Shown in pieces: positions 1 through 11,523 of a DNA stretch of 64,000 nucleotides. The DNA comes from [Phialemoniopsis] sp. UDSM-2020. Its lineage: Eukaryota; Ascomycota; Sordariomycetes; Thyridiales; Thyridiaceae. The stretch spans positions 1,674,001-1,738,000 of the forward strand of contig JAEILZ010000001.1 in the NCBI GenBank assembly GCA_018873225.1, written 5' to 3'. Each line of letters starts with the position of its first letter. The first letter of the stretch is position 1. The position numbers and the translations under genes were made by a program. The notes beneath the pieces were generated by a model. It saw nothing but the letters and a program-made list of their open reading frames with translations. It searched no databases and was not told the DNA's origin.

Positions 1-1942
1 CAAGAGACGAATCTACGAGCACCGATGGTCCACTTGTATCGGTCGATGTAACAATACTGTTAACATCGTCCATGATCGAGTGAGGAGCGACCAGTTGAAA
101 GTCCAGTATCGTATGCAGAACAAGACATGCCGCTCGAGTGCCTCCAGGAAGACCCATACAGCGTAATGATACCTGCCAGATCTGTTTCCAAAGGCTAGAG
201 TCGCCTTGTCCTGGATGTTTAGATGCTTGTCCATAACTGGACCCGAGTTAGTCAACTTTGTCTTACTCCTTGCTTGCCGAAAGTAATGAAGGAGACTGAC
301 CAGGCACATGCTATCATAGCCCAGGAGGAAAGATGGGCATGCTTGCCACTGACCATCTCCACGATGTCCGGAAGCAACGTTGCAAATTCTTCGGGCTCTC
401 TCTGGACGTGAAATGCGATTACCTGAAGTCCAGTCAACTGCAAACCTAAATCCGGTGATCGAAGACTTTCGCAGGTTTTACTGGTAGCTTCATTATAACG
501 GCGCCGTTTGCGCGGCTGATCCTCGTTCTCTTGCCGCCGCTGCTGGCGCTGCTTGACAACTTGAGATTGGACAGCGTCCAGGATCGCTAAAATCTCGACG
601 ACTCCCCACCTTCTCTCAGCAGCAAGCGCATGATGTCGGAGAGAGAAAGTCTGGGTCTGAAAGTTGTTGTTCGAGCCGGGAGCAAAGGACAAGTCGCCAA
701 TCTGCAGACGATTTCGGTCATCTCTTTTCGAGTATTCCGTCCATACGGCGTCCAACAAATCTTCCACATGCCTTTCCAGGCTCTCATTTTCGGCTTGAAG
801 AATGAGAGACCACAAATTGAGGCGCAGGCTGTACAAAACCCGTATGATCTGGTCTCGCACCGAGTTGATGGACTCACTCTGAGTCGCGGAAGATGACGGG
901 TACCACCAGTGACAAAGAAGTGGGAGGATGTCTCGAGTTAAGCTGTTTGCCATAGAAGACTCCTCGACTTGTACAAAAGGTATAATTTGGTTCAAGGCCG
1001 TGAACGCGGCCCTATGCAACCAGCTGAGGTTCAGCTGCTTGAGGTGCAGCACTTGGACTAGCGAGTTCATGATATCCGCGCTCCTTCGTGAGAGGGGCGC
1101 ATTGGATGCCGAGACCAGTAGGGAAATACCTTCAACGAGATCCTGCAGGACAAGCTGTTGGCTCTGTGAACTCGATCTTGATGTCGACAGAACGCTAGAC
1201 CTTGCCGTGGATAAGGTGAGTGATGGTGTTAGTCCAAAGCCGGGAGCTGGTGATGCACGAGCGGATAACTCCGTATCTCGACCACCATCCAAGTACTGAG
1301 ATATCGCATCCACAAGAAAGTCAACACATGTAAGCCACCCTTCGCCGTCTAGCGCAGCAAGCTGCTCAACATTAGCCGGCTGCCCAAGCAGCGCCAGTAG
1401 AGCCTTGAGATAGTCCTTCATCAGAGGTGCGATGTAATCTTGATTTGGCCCAGGAAGTGTTTGCGTGATGTGGTCGATGATGGCTCGCGCCATCTTGCGC
1501 TTCATCCTGGGGGCCCCATGTTCCACGGCAAGCCTCAGGGCTTCTCCGCACTTTGTGAGCTTCGTAGTTGCTGTGGACTTGGTGGTCTTCCTGAAATAGC
1601 CTTGCTTTTCAGTCAGGGTGCACTGAAACAAAGCTTCAAGGAGCCCGTGATAGGCATCGCTCGCTAAGCTCGGCCTACCAATTGTCAGTCTCATGCAAGC
1701 AAACGTGTGGTTTTTAAAGACTCACTGATTAGGCGACTGTGCCCTTTTTCTGAAGAACTCGATCAAGTCTGGTCTTGTTAGTGCCCTTGGCTGGCCGAAT
1801 AGTCTCATAACAACTTACCTTGAAGCGCTCTTGACCGCTCAGTAGAGGTGCCACTGAGTATGGATACTGCGTTGACTGTCAGTCAAAATGACTCAAGATA
1901 CATGAGAGGCACACTGACTGCGAAGAGACTCGGCATTGGCAT
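1..1942 (-). CDS. tel1: Tel1 (ATM-family PI3K-like kinase), N-terminal part, cut by left window edge
   Basis: This is the N-terminal helical-repeat part of the DNA-damage and telomere-length kinase Tel1/ATM; the kinase domain lies beyond the left edge. Exons as I read them: 1819-1866, 1726-1768, 301-1674 and 1-236 (continuing left), with phases closing at each junction. The first exons carry the TAN-like motif ERSRALQDLIEFFRKRA, followed by SLASDAYHGLLEALF. The 457-codon exon has the blocks ARAIIDHITQTLPGPN and GEGWLTCVDFLVDAIS typical of fungal Tel1. The leftmost exon reads SLWKQIWQVSLRC and DDVNSIVTSTD, also family-typical. The start is tentative: an ATG at 1942 with a 48-nt intron (1867-1914) fits the phase, but its donor is weak (GTGTGC). 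The gene is divergent from nup192. Identity is confident; the exact 5' end is not. Confidence 0.85.
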
Positions 1943-2903
1943 CCCGGCCGGATTTTGGCTTGATGGGACCCATTTCACCGTCCCCAGCTCCTGTTGGATT
2001 CAGGGTTTCCAACCATTAGACATCCAGCTCTGCCGGGTGGATCTGGCAGTATGCGCCGAACCAGTTGCAGTGGATGAATACAATATCGTTGATTATATGA
2101 TCTCAGTAGCGACCGGAGTCTCCGTTCCCTGCGCCCGGAGTCATCGGAGGGCCGTGGCGAATATGCTTATGCTGTGGGATATCTTTCCTGGCTGATCCTT
2201 CATGCGAAGCTTGTCTCGATAATCGACGACACGCTTCACCACCTGCGGGTACATACAACAAAAAGGACCCAAAGAAGCTCAGAATGGGGTTTTGAGGGCC
2301 TAGGAGAATTACACAAAAGTCACCGCGGTGATGAGCAGGTGAATGCTGCTCTATTGGTCCTTTCCGTCAGTGAAGCCTCACTCCTGACCAATTCTAACAT
2401 ATAAATACAAGGGTCGCGCCTTCTGTAAGCTTCAGCTCGAGGATAGGAGCTTCAGGCACAAAAGACCGGCAGAATTCGTTGACCGCCCAAAGTTTTGTTG
2501 ACGACAGGACCTGAACCTGCTCCATTCGCCCCACCGCCTTTACTCTTGGTTGCCAGAGGTCACCACCATAGCGGGGACGCGACGGTTTTGGTACCACGCT
2601 ACAGCGGCCGAGCTTGACAGTACCCATTTGCCCAGGCAATTTCCTACCTGCACCAAAGTACCCCAGTACTCGCGCTGGGCTAGGTACCCAAAAGATCAAA
2701 GCTGCTGAAGCTCTTTACGATCAACCACAAAGAACGAAAGCGCACGCATTGCCCCGGTACGACGTGTCGTCCCGACCTCGACTGCGCCCGTCCTTGTTGT
2801 ATCCATAGCTGCAAAGGACATACACGGTTCACTTGTGTGGCCGCCTACACCTATCATCGACACGGAGGACGATGCTACCGCCGCAATAAACACATTCGAC
2901 GCC
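1943..2903. promoter_or_regulatory. Divergent intergenic region tel1 / nup192
   Basis: About 0.96 kb between two divergently read genes. The small open frames here (for example 2394-2699 minus) have no recognisable product. The region presumably holds both promoters and 5' leaders. No strong TATA or repeated operator was seen. Confidence 0.5.
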
Positions 2904-5900
2904 ATGGCCGAAGCCAACGCCTTGGAGGCTTTGCAGGCCCTCCATACTAACCTGGTCGCGCTCGCCGAGCACCGGCCTATCGACCTCGAAACTTTGCGGC
3001 AATCACTAGATTCGCTGGCACCGTCCTTCAAAAATCTCCTTGACAAACCCGCGAGGCGGAAAGAAAGCCGCGATGCAGTCCAGTCAGGTATGTTCATATC
3101 CGATTACAAGGTTGCCTTCTATTCACACAGTTTCTGACAACTCTAAATGCAGGCAAGATCCGTGTCTATGACGAAGAGTACTCTATCAACAAGGACTTCC
3201 AGGAGAACATTCTTCAACTAGCTGACGAGCTCGACCTCGACGAACTCGAAGCCGCGAAGCTCGTCCTCGAATCGCAGTCTGATCGCGCTGTGCTAGGTCG
3301 TTCCCTCGCGGAATGTGCATTAATCAGGTTTCACCAACATCGCAAATACCTTCTGGACTGTATGCGCCTTTGCGTCGAGCTCGGCGACGATGATGATCTG
3401 GAGGAGGTTCAACAGGCGTTTGGCGAGTTCGCCGGCCAGTACATCTTTGGAGTTGCTGAGCCTGGAGCAGGCCCAGTACCTGCCGACAAGAAATTCGTCA
3501 TCCGGTGCATGGCTGCCATGCAAGACATCAAGAACTGGCTGCAGAAGCTCTCCGATCGGATTACGAGCCTCTCGGTCATGTATCAAGGGAGCTCATCACA
3601 GCCACCCGAGTTCCAGGAAGCGATGGAGTTCTCTCGACTGAGCCTTCTCCAGCAGCACGAAACTCTAGCTGTCCTGCTATGCGCAGCAGTAGACAAGCGC
3701 CATACAGAAGTCAAGGACTTTGAGAATTTCCTTCAGTACCTCAAGAAGGTCGATCGTTACGACCATCTTCTAGCCCATCTTTTCGCAATTTTGGGGGTTT
3801 ACATCCGCGTTTTTGGCTCCACCGAGGGCATTGGCGACCTGGTCGTTGCACGAGACCTCAACAAGATTGTCTGCAAACAAGATGATGCCTGGTCGTTCCC
3901 TCTACTGCATGCTGCTGTACGGACCTGGTGGATCGCCGAATATGGCGGATGGTATGTCGACGATCAGGTGGGGCCATCCCTGGACGATATCGACGTCGAC
4001 AAGGAAGATGAAGAGAGGGCTAAGGACTTTTCTGAAGCCCTCAAAGAGGGAGCTTTTGACTTTCTTCTAGCAGTGATTGCCGATGTGAGAACAAGAGACT
4101 GGCAAGACCCTTCTCGCGTCGGAGTCCAACAATGGCTGCAGAGAAAATCGCCGCCGCTTGGCACAGAATCAGTCGCCTTCTCAGACTTCTTCCAAATCTG
4201 TTTGGCCACCCAATACGAGAATTTCATCGACGCGTTCATCTCCAATCTACCAGATGTTCTGCGTAAGATGCGCGTTGAGGAGGACGAGCAACGTCAGCTG
4301 AGCCAAACGCACGAGCAAGATCTGGACCTGGAGAGGTTCCTCCTCATGATATCTTATTCGTACGATGGCCGAGCCGAGGCTGCCGAAGCGTTCTGGTCCG
4401 ATCCCGAGAGCAATCTGGCAGGGTTTGTTCAATGGGCTTCGCGAAGAGCCTCCACGCCTCTTGTCAGCGCCTTCTGCGAGATGCTGCAGGCTATTTCGGA
4501 GAACGAACTGTGTGCCGACGCCGCGCATGCCTTTCTGCTGGACGAGGGTCACCAATCTACAGCAAAAATGCGCAAATCACAGTCCCTTAGCTGGAACCAG
4601 ATCTTCAGGGAACTCGATTTCTTCTCCGACAAGATTAGGGAGCGACCCGCTGCCCAGCAGTCTCAAGTCTATCGCGCAGGTAAGCCAAGCAGCGAACAGG
4701 CTGAGACAGAGCCAGAGTCGGCGATGATGCTCGAGTGCTATCTCCGTCTGATCTCAAAACTGGCAACCAACAGCGAGGAAGCAAGACAGTTTCTACTCAA
4801 GCACCAGGAGTTCAGTCTTGTGACTGTCATTTTCCATCTTGCGAGTAGCCACATACCTAGGCGTCTCAGAGCCTGTGGGTTTTATGCCCTGAAGGCTTTA
4901 TTGTATCGGAAGTCCACACAAGAAGGCTTCATTATGTGGGAATGTCTCGACCGATTCGTCACGGGACAATATGCCCAGATCACTCCGCCAGCACACCATG
5001 TTGCCGCTCCCGGGAAAGCAGCAATGTCCATTGCTGACGTTGAAGTCCTCTTTAACGAATTGGGCAGTGGCTTCGAACAATCAAATGCCTTCATCCAGCT
5101 CCTCCTCTCCCTCATCTCTCCAAATCCTAGCGAAGAGTCAGTGAACGACACCCTTCCTTTCCCCGAGAATCTAGGGTCGGCCGTCCGCATGCCTGGTATC
5201 GAGCCTTATGTCGATTTCGTTCTCGGCACCGCTCTCGCCAAAAGCTCGAAAGAGATACAAGAAGTACCACAGTTGCGTGTGCTACGACTCACTTGCCTCG
5301 AGTTTGCTTTGATATGTCTCGAAACATTCAATGAGAACTTGATTCTTATCGGCAACGAAACGAACATCGCCGTAGACAGCGCGATCGCGACGACCGACTT
5401 GGCCACATATGTGCGACTGCACCCCTTTGCGCGTGTAATGGAGTGGATGTTCAACGGAAAGGTTATGGAAGCCATTTTCAGCACGATTCATCAGGATTCG
5501 GCAGATATCGGAAGTGCCGGACCCGACTCACCCCTGATCCAAGGCATCATACGCGCCGTGGAGGTCATACTGAAGGTTCTCGAGCTTCAAGATACCTATT
5601 TGGACCTGGTGCGCCAAATCATCCGCGTCCAATCAAGTCAGCGACAGTCGCCTGTGACGCACTCGGCGTATGCTTCTTTTGAAGAAGGCATAATGAACCA
5701 CCTGGATCTCATAACAGATCTCGGCCGATGCTGTGGCTTAGGACATCCAGCATTGACACTTGCATGTCTCAAATTACTGGAGAAGTTGTCCACGTCGTCC
5801 AAGGTCATATCTGGATGGAACCCAAGCGCCGGGCGCCAAGCCCATCGCAACAAAGCCATCGTTGCTCTTGAAAAGAACGACGAGGCTACCTCGATCTCGG

Positions 5901-8114
5901 GGGCCTTGGTGTCCGAACTTATGGCAGTCTTGGATCCTGCAAGGGGCCCAGATTCGCCCAACTTCATGATCAAAATCTTCATTCTTGATTTCTTGGGTGG
6001 TTGTCTCCAAGCGTCTCCTGATCAACCCACCATCGCCCATCTCCTACTCGGTTTCCGATGCGGAGCAAATACACTTTCGGTTCAGCCAGACAGTCCCTTT
6101 GAGAGTGGAGACTCGCTCTTCCATAACATCATCAGGATTATAGTCAACACAGTCCTGGCGTACGATGACTCCGGTATTCAGTCTTGGCTAGTACTACTCA
6201 AGTCCAAGGCCATGCGTGTCATCCAGATATTGTGGAACTCGCCACTCTCTTCCGCCCTGGTCGTTGATGAGCTTCGGGTGAATGACTTCCTGTTTCTACT
6301 ACTGCAACAAGAGGTGGCCTTGCAGCCTGACATCCCATGGGATGGCCAGTCCATGGCCGGGCCGGAATTCCTCTTGACCGATGCATCCATGGGCTTTGTC
6401 GAGTTCCTGGCCCTGAGGTCGATGGTACTAGAGTACGCCGCACTTGAGCTCTGCAGTGTCTCGCAGGGTCGTCACCCGAATCTAAAGCGCCGTATTTTCG
6501 ATGCCTTGAATGGCCGCATTGTTGACGAAGGAAGCGAGCCTCTTGTTGTGCCCACGGTCTTCGATCTATATGATTTCCTACCTACGGACGGTCAATGGGA
6601 TATACCGCCTCCTGAATTTGTCATTTACAAGGACCTGGATCTGAGGACCTGTATTGAACAAGACGGCAACGACAACACCCTCTATGACGTCGAAAAGGTC
6701 CGAGAAATACTCTACCTAAAGCGTGAAGAGGCGGGCAAAGCAGGCCAGCTAGTCCCAAGAACACAAGACGTGGAGCCCAACCCTGAAGTTGTCAGGGAGG
6801 AGACACTACTAGTCGAGTATTTGGTCTTCTCGAATAGGCAGAAGCAGTTGGCCTCGAGCCGCCTGAGGGTACTCCGATCATGGACGAACCTACTCCTTAT
6901 CATGTTCGAGGCCAACGAGTTCAGAGGAACGGCCAAGACATCTTTTCTCCTACAGGCGCTACAATCGATTCTGCCTAACCTGGAAGTTTATGGCTCTGAG
7001 CAGCCAGAGGAGGCGCAAGAGCTAGCACGGCTAGCACAGGTTCTGCTTTTCAAGATTGACCTGAGCGCAAACACCGATGCCAAAGACAAGAACAGTCACA
7101 GCATTGGCAACCTTGTCAGCGACAAGCTCTTCCAGCTCTTCCAAACCTGCTTGTATGCTATCGGCAAGTGGGCAGGCAACTCGGATCTGCGCGCTACGTA
7201 CTATAGCATCTGTTATCGATACCTGACTGGCATCGTTGATGAGGGGCAAGGTTTCCTGCCCGGGCGGCAAAAGACGATCAAGGCCATTCAGATGTACGGC
7301 GAGAGACTACTCAATGTCGTCTGCGATGATGCCTGCGGCAGCGATCTCAAGTGCCAGACAGCAGCGCTCATCCTGCTCGGCGCCTTTGTCAACCTTGGCA
7401 AGCAGGAGGACGATGCGCAGATTGTAGAGACGCTCAACCGCCTAAACTTTATCGGTGTCCTCGTCGACTCGCTCAAGACGCTCATGAGCGAGTCGCTGGA
7501 GGTCGCACAATCGACCGACAAGGAGCAGATGCAATGTCTCGACGCCAAGCTTGCTCTGCTGCTGCAGCTATGTCAGACGCGCGACGGCGCGAAATATGTG
7601 CTGCAGGCAAACCTCTTCCGCTCTATCGAGCTGTCCGGCCTGTTCTCTGCTGATCCGGAGCTGCAGATAGGTAGGTCTTTTGTTCCCCTTTCCCACATAT
7701 ATCAATTATTAAAGCTAACGTGGTTACCTACAGACCCTTCCAAACCGACAGCCCTCGCGCAGCACTACGCGATGCTGGTCAAGATATGCCGCATCGTCGG
7801 CGCCGCCGTGCTCTCGCGCGGCTCGCACAACGTCATCCAGGGCCGCCGCTTCCTGACCGAGCATAGGATGCTGGTGACCCACGTACTCAAGCGGTCGGCG
7901 GGCATCGGCTCGACGCCGCGCGGTCTCGAGGAGAGGATTGAGGATCTGGCTGACGCTTTTATGGTGCTCATCACGGCGACGGGATTCCTTGAGGTAAGCT
8001 GAGCCGGCTCGGTTCATTAAAAACTATCTCGAATGTGGCTAATTTTGGTTGTCATCTTAGTTTGAGGACCAGGCCCCCATTCCGCAGAAGCAGACCCCCG
8101 TCCTCTTCCACTGA
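2904..8114 (+). CDS. nup192: Nucleoporin Nup192 (Nup205 orthologue)
   Basis: A large alpha-solenoid scaffold of the inner ring of the nuclear pore complex, acting at the nuclear envelope. Exons 2904-3087, 3153-7670, 7734-7993 and 8061-8114 join in phase to 1671 codons plus stop, close to the roughly 1700 residues usual for the family. The N-terminus (MAEANALEALQALH) and the early solenoid (VYDEEYSINKDFQEN; LELDELEA-like helices; ALIRFHQHRKYLLDCMRL) match fungal Nup192. The start ATG at 2904 has a good context (gccatgg) and gives the family-like N-terminus; upstream in-frame sequence begins only with GTG. Intron 2 (7671-7733, 63 nt) is a multiple of three without stops, so retention would insert 21 residues. 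The last exon encodes only 17 residues. No membrane segment is evident, as expected. Confidence 0.93.
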
Positions 8115-8871
8115 TCAGAGGTGTGGTCGAGGAGCGAGGGCAAGAATGATGCTGGAATATGTCCAGACGTTGAGTTTTATATCGTTGGGCAGGAATAGAC
8201 CTTTCGGGGCCTCCAGGCTTGGGGCTGGCGTTGTTGACACGCTCCGTGTCGGATTTCAGGGAGCGAAAATGGTTTCCGTGTTGGTATTGTAGATTAGTAG
8301 TCTACGGTCTAGAAACACCGAAAAGATGACTTCACAGACCACGATCATGTTCACGAATCATTTGGCACACAAAAGGGATACCGGAGAAGGGGACGCTTTA
8401 GATTGTTAAAGTACACTGACAATCAAATGACCTATTCATGTTTAGGCAGTGGGATAACCCTCCCTGCTCCTATCGAGGCTGATACTGCTAGGGGTTAATC
8501 AGACAGGACTCGAGGTGATATATATAGGCTATCACCCACTTCATACTGCGACGAGTGCACTGATGAGGATCGGAAGACATGGGGTGCTGGCATGCAGCAC
8601 AAATATATTCATCAGAAAGAGAATGCAATCCCTGGTATAACTAATGACCTCGTAATGCAAATGGTGGTATCAGACAAAATGGCACCGGTTGCCATGCGAA
8701 GACAGATGCTCGACTCTCAATAACGGTCCGTCCAAGACGTCCTAATCCATGATGACCCCTCTCTGTTGCCCAAAAAATATGGTCTTCGATAACGTCCCGA
8801 ATCGAGGATGAAATCTCAAAGACCCGCCGCTCATGGCGAAGAAATATGACCTCCAAGTGGTCCGTCCCAGG
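8115..8871. other. Intergenic, convergent 3' ends of nup192 and the RING gene
   Basis: 757 nt between two converging genes. Moderately AT-rich, with no open frame of interest; it presumably carries the two 3' UTRs and polyadenylation signals. Confidence 0.5.
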
Positions 8872-10429
8872 CTACCGTGATGCAGCCGACCGCTTGCCCT
8901 TCCGCGTCGTTGTCATGAGCTTCAGCTCCAAGGGCCAGTATGTCTTGCCGGTCTTTGCTCCTCGGGTACTAGCCTTAGGATCAATTTTCTGTCGGCATAT
9001 GGGGCAGATCTTCCTGGAAGGGTCGATATTGAGCGACGAATGGAGACATTCGCTACAAAAGAGATGCCCTATAAGTGAAAGAGATGAATGATTAGTCTGG
9101 AACCCCATGATAGAAAGCAGGCAAAGACCGGGCCTAGGACTTACCACAATATGTCACTGATAATGCAGTCACATCATCCATGCAGATGACACACTGGAAA
9201 GCCCCCAGTTTGACGCTTGTATCCTCCTGGGGCTCCAAAGCTAGCTTTTGAGGAATCTCCTCGGTGTCGGCTAGATCGACCACCTCAACCCCGATCTCTT
9301 CAAGGTCTGAGGAATCGTCGAGCGAATCTTTGATGATAGTCGCACTGCTAGTCGTAGCGGCGGGGCGCTTCGTGGAGATGGTTGGTCTGGAGGGGGTTTG
9401 AGAGGTCCTGCGCCGTTTGGCGGGGACAGTCTCGGTAAGCTCTGCGATAGACGCGTTGCGGGTGCGCGGCGGCATGGTGGCGATCGGGCTGGATTGTTGT
9501 GGTGGTGATGATGAAGAGTGGTTTGTGGGTTCGAGGTCGATATGGATAGGGTCATGCGGTGCTCCGCGGCTGGTGTTGTTTCTGGTAGTGGTTGGAGAAT
9601 CCCACGCGGGTCCCACTTCTGCCTGCCGGAGCGAGATTCTCCTGGCCTCAAAGTGAGGGCGAAGCAGGCGTGGGCTCAGCGGAGGTAGTGAAGGGGAGCT
9701 GAAATCGTTTGTCACCAGGGAATGCAAATAGTCGTCACTGTTGGGCTCGGTTTGGCGTGGCAAGGGCGGCAGGCCAGAAAAGCCCCAGTTTGAGTTGGAC
9801 ATGCGCGGTGAGGTTGGGGAATCGTTTGGTGAATAATCCGGTGGCGAGAATGCAGAGAGAATTCCCGGGGTGTCAGATGGGGGGAGAGACTCTATAAAGG
9901 GATTCTGCGGTACAGAATCAGGCAGATCGAGCGCCGTGGGAAGCTGGTGATATTCACGGAGGTGGTGAGCGGGGCCGGGCTGACAAAGGGTCGGCTCCTG
10001 GACGGGTAGGGTTTCTCCCGGCCAAGTTGTGTTGCTTGGATAATAAGCGAAAGGCGCGTGACTCCAATTATCGGTAGAGAAGCAGGAACCGTACTCGAGA
10101 GGCGGAGGATTTGGTGATGGTGACCGTTGCTGTGAGGTTAGATTGAGGCAAAACGGATTGTTCCAAATCGATGGACTCGGTGCGGCGGCGACATTGGTGG
10201 TGGTGGGGAAGGCAAGACTGGCCAGTGCCGCCGGTGTGGGCCACACTCCAACTCCAACTCCAAGCTGGCTCGGCGCCTCATGCTCTTCATTATCGCCGAA
10301 TCAGTATCCATCAGTGAATGCAATCCCCATCCAAGAAGAAACCAATATCTTGAAGGGAATCCCGAGGTGCGAGCAATACTCACCAGACTCCGGAAACCCT
10401 AGTTCAACCGGGTACCATTCTCCTGTCAT
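8872..10429 (-). CDS. RING-finger E3 ligase, Slx8/SUMO-targeted ubiquitin ligase type
   Basis: Probably a nuclear ubiquitin ligase acting on SUMOylated proteins in genome maintenance, by resemblance to fungal Slx8 proteins. Three exons (10384-10429, 9145-10284, 8872-9068) join in phase to 460 residues. The first ~375 residues are low-complexity, Ser/Pro-rich and probably disordered. A C3HC4 RING lies at the C-terminus (about 378-424): CVICMDD, then CGHLFCSEC, then CPICRQK; the second intron splits it after the third cysteine pair begins. The protein ends in a basic tail (TRKGKRSAASR). Acidic-hydrophobic stretches such as LEEIGVEVVDLAD before the RING could be SUMO-interacting motifs, which is an inference. 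The start ATG at 10429 is the first in frame. The gene is divergent from mip1. RING identity is certain; assignment to Slx8 rather than another RING family is likely. Confidence 0.8.
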
Positions 10430-11523
10430 GATACCGGGAGTGCGCTGCGACGCGCCGGAAGACGTGACAGGAGCAGTCCGCAAGGCTGCTTGGTGGCAAA
10501 TCGAATGAGACGAGCAAAATGGCTAATTGCTTTCGCTGCTCGCAAAAGGAGGCCTTAGCTCTACTTCGTACAGGATCGGATTCGGGGAGCAGTTGAAGTC
10601 ATTAATAATTCGAATATTCAGGACTAGGTTCAGAAGATGTAGAGCAGTGGAATGATTGACGATGAGATGTGCATGCATGCGGTTGTGTCATTTGCATTTA
10701 TTTGCATTTGAGGGGAAGTGGCTTTAGTCCATCGTCATGAACCTTGACTGGCCTGGCAGGCAGGTTGGTGACAGATCAAGGCAGTCAGTAGACGGTTTGC
10801 CTCGTTGGTGTACTTGATTATCCCCCTACCTGAACGTGGATAAGTTATTTCTTTGTCTGGCTGGCACCCACTTGTCTTGCTCCCGATGTCTCTTGCCTGC
10901 ATCTGCATACTTACCTTCTCATATCATTGCCGAAAGCTGCGAATTGAACCCGAAAGGCCGGTGTTACTCAGTCGTACTAAATCCGATCACTCACATGTAC
11001 TCCGTATGATTTTGGCATGACCTACCTCCCTGGGCTTTGTAACACGAACAGCCCATGCAAGGAGATTTTTCTTTCTTGCTTGTTCGCAGAAGCCACGTGG
11101 ATACTCAAAATGGAAAGCAGGGAGTAGAAAGACTTTATCATCAAGGGAGAAAGTCTTCCATATCTATACCTAAAGTAACAAGTTGGATATTCATGGATGC
11201 CAAAGTGGCACCAAAGCACTACAACTGCAGGGCACCTGACCCCTTGCCTTAGGGGTTCCAGGTGGATCCCATCAACCCCTGCAAGTGTATGACGCGCCCC
11301 TGATCCCCCGGTCCCCCTTTGCTGCCAAATTGGGGGGAAAACCCTTAAGATTGGATGAAAGGTCCCGCTATCCACGCCGAGTCACGACCCCAAAGTCTAG
11401 AGCTTAATCACAGTTCTCGTCCTTTATCCAGCGAGCTGCTTCGCGCAAGTTTCCTAGGACAACTGTTTCAACCTTTCCATTCTTACAACACGATGCGTCC
11501 GATGAGACCGATATCTACGTAGA
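10430..11523. promoter_or_regulatory. Divergent promoter region of the RING gene and mip1
   Basis: About 1.1 kb with no convincing gene. The part nearest mip1 is rich in CCCCT/AGGGG pentamers (see the separate entry). The 117-codon frame 11022-11375 on the minus strand has no recognisable sequence and looks spurious. Confidence 0.5.
11240..11318. promoter_or_regulatory. Cluster of five STRE-like pentamers (CCCCT/AGGGG)
   Basis: CCCCT occurs at 11240-11244, 11276-11280, 11297-11301 and 11314-11318, and AGGGG at 11251-11255, all within 79 nt and about 205-285 nt upstream of the mip1 ATG. This core is bound by Msn2/Msn4/SebA-type zinc fingers in ascomycetes. The clustering is seen; function is inferred. 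Confidence 0.35.
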
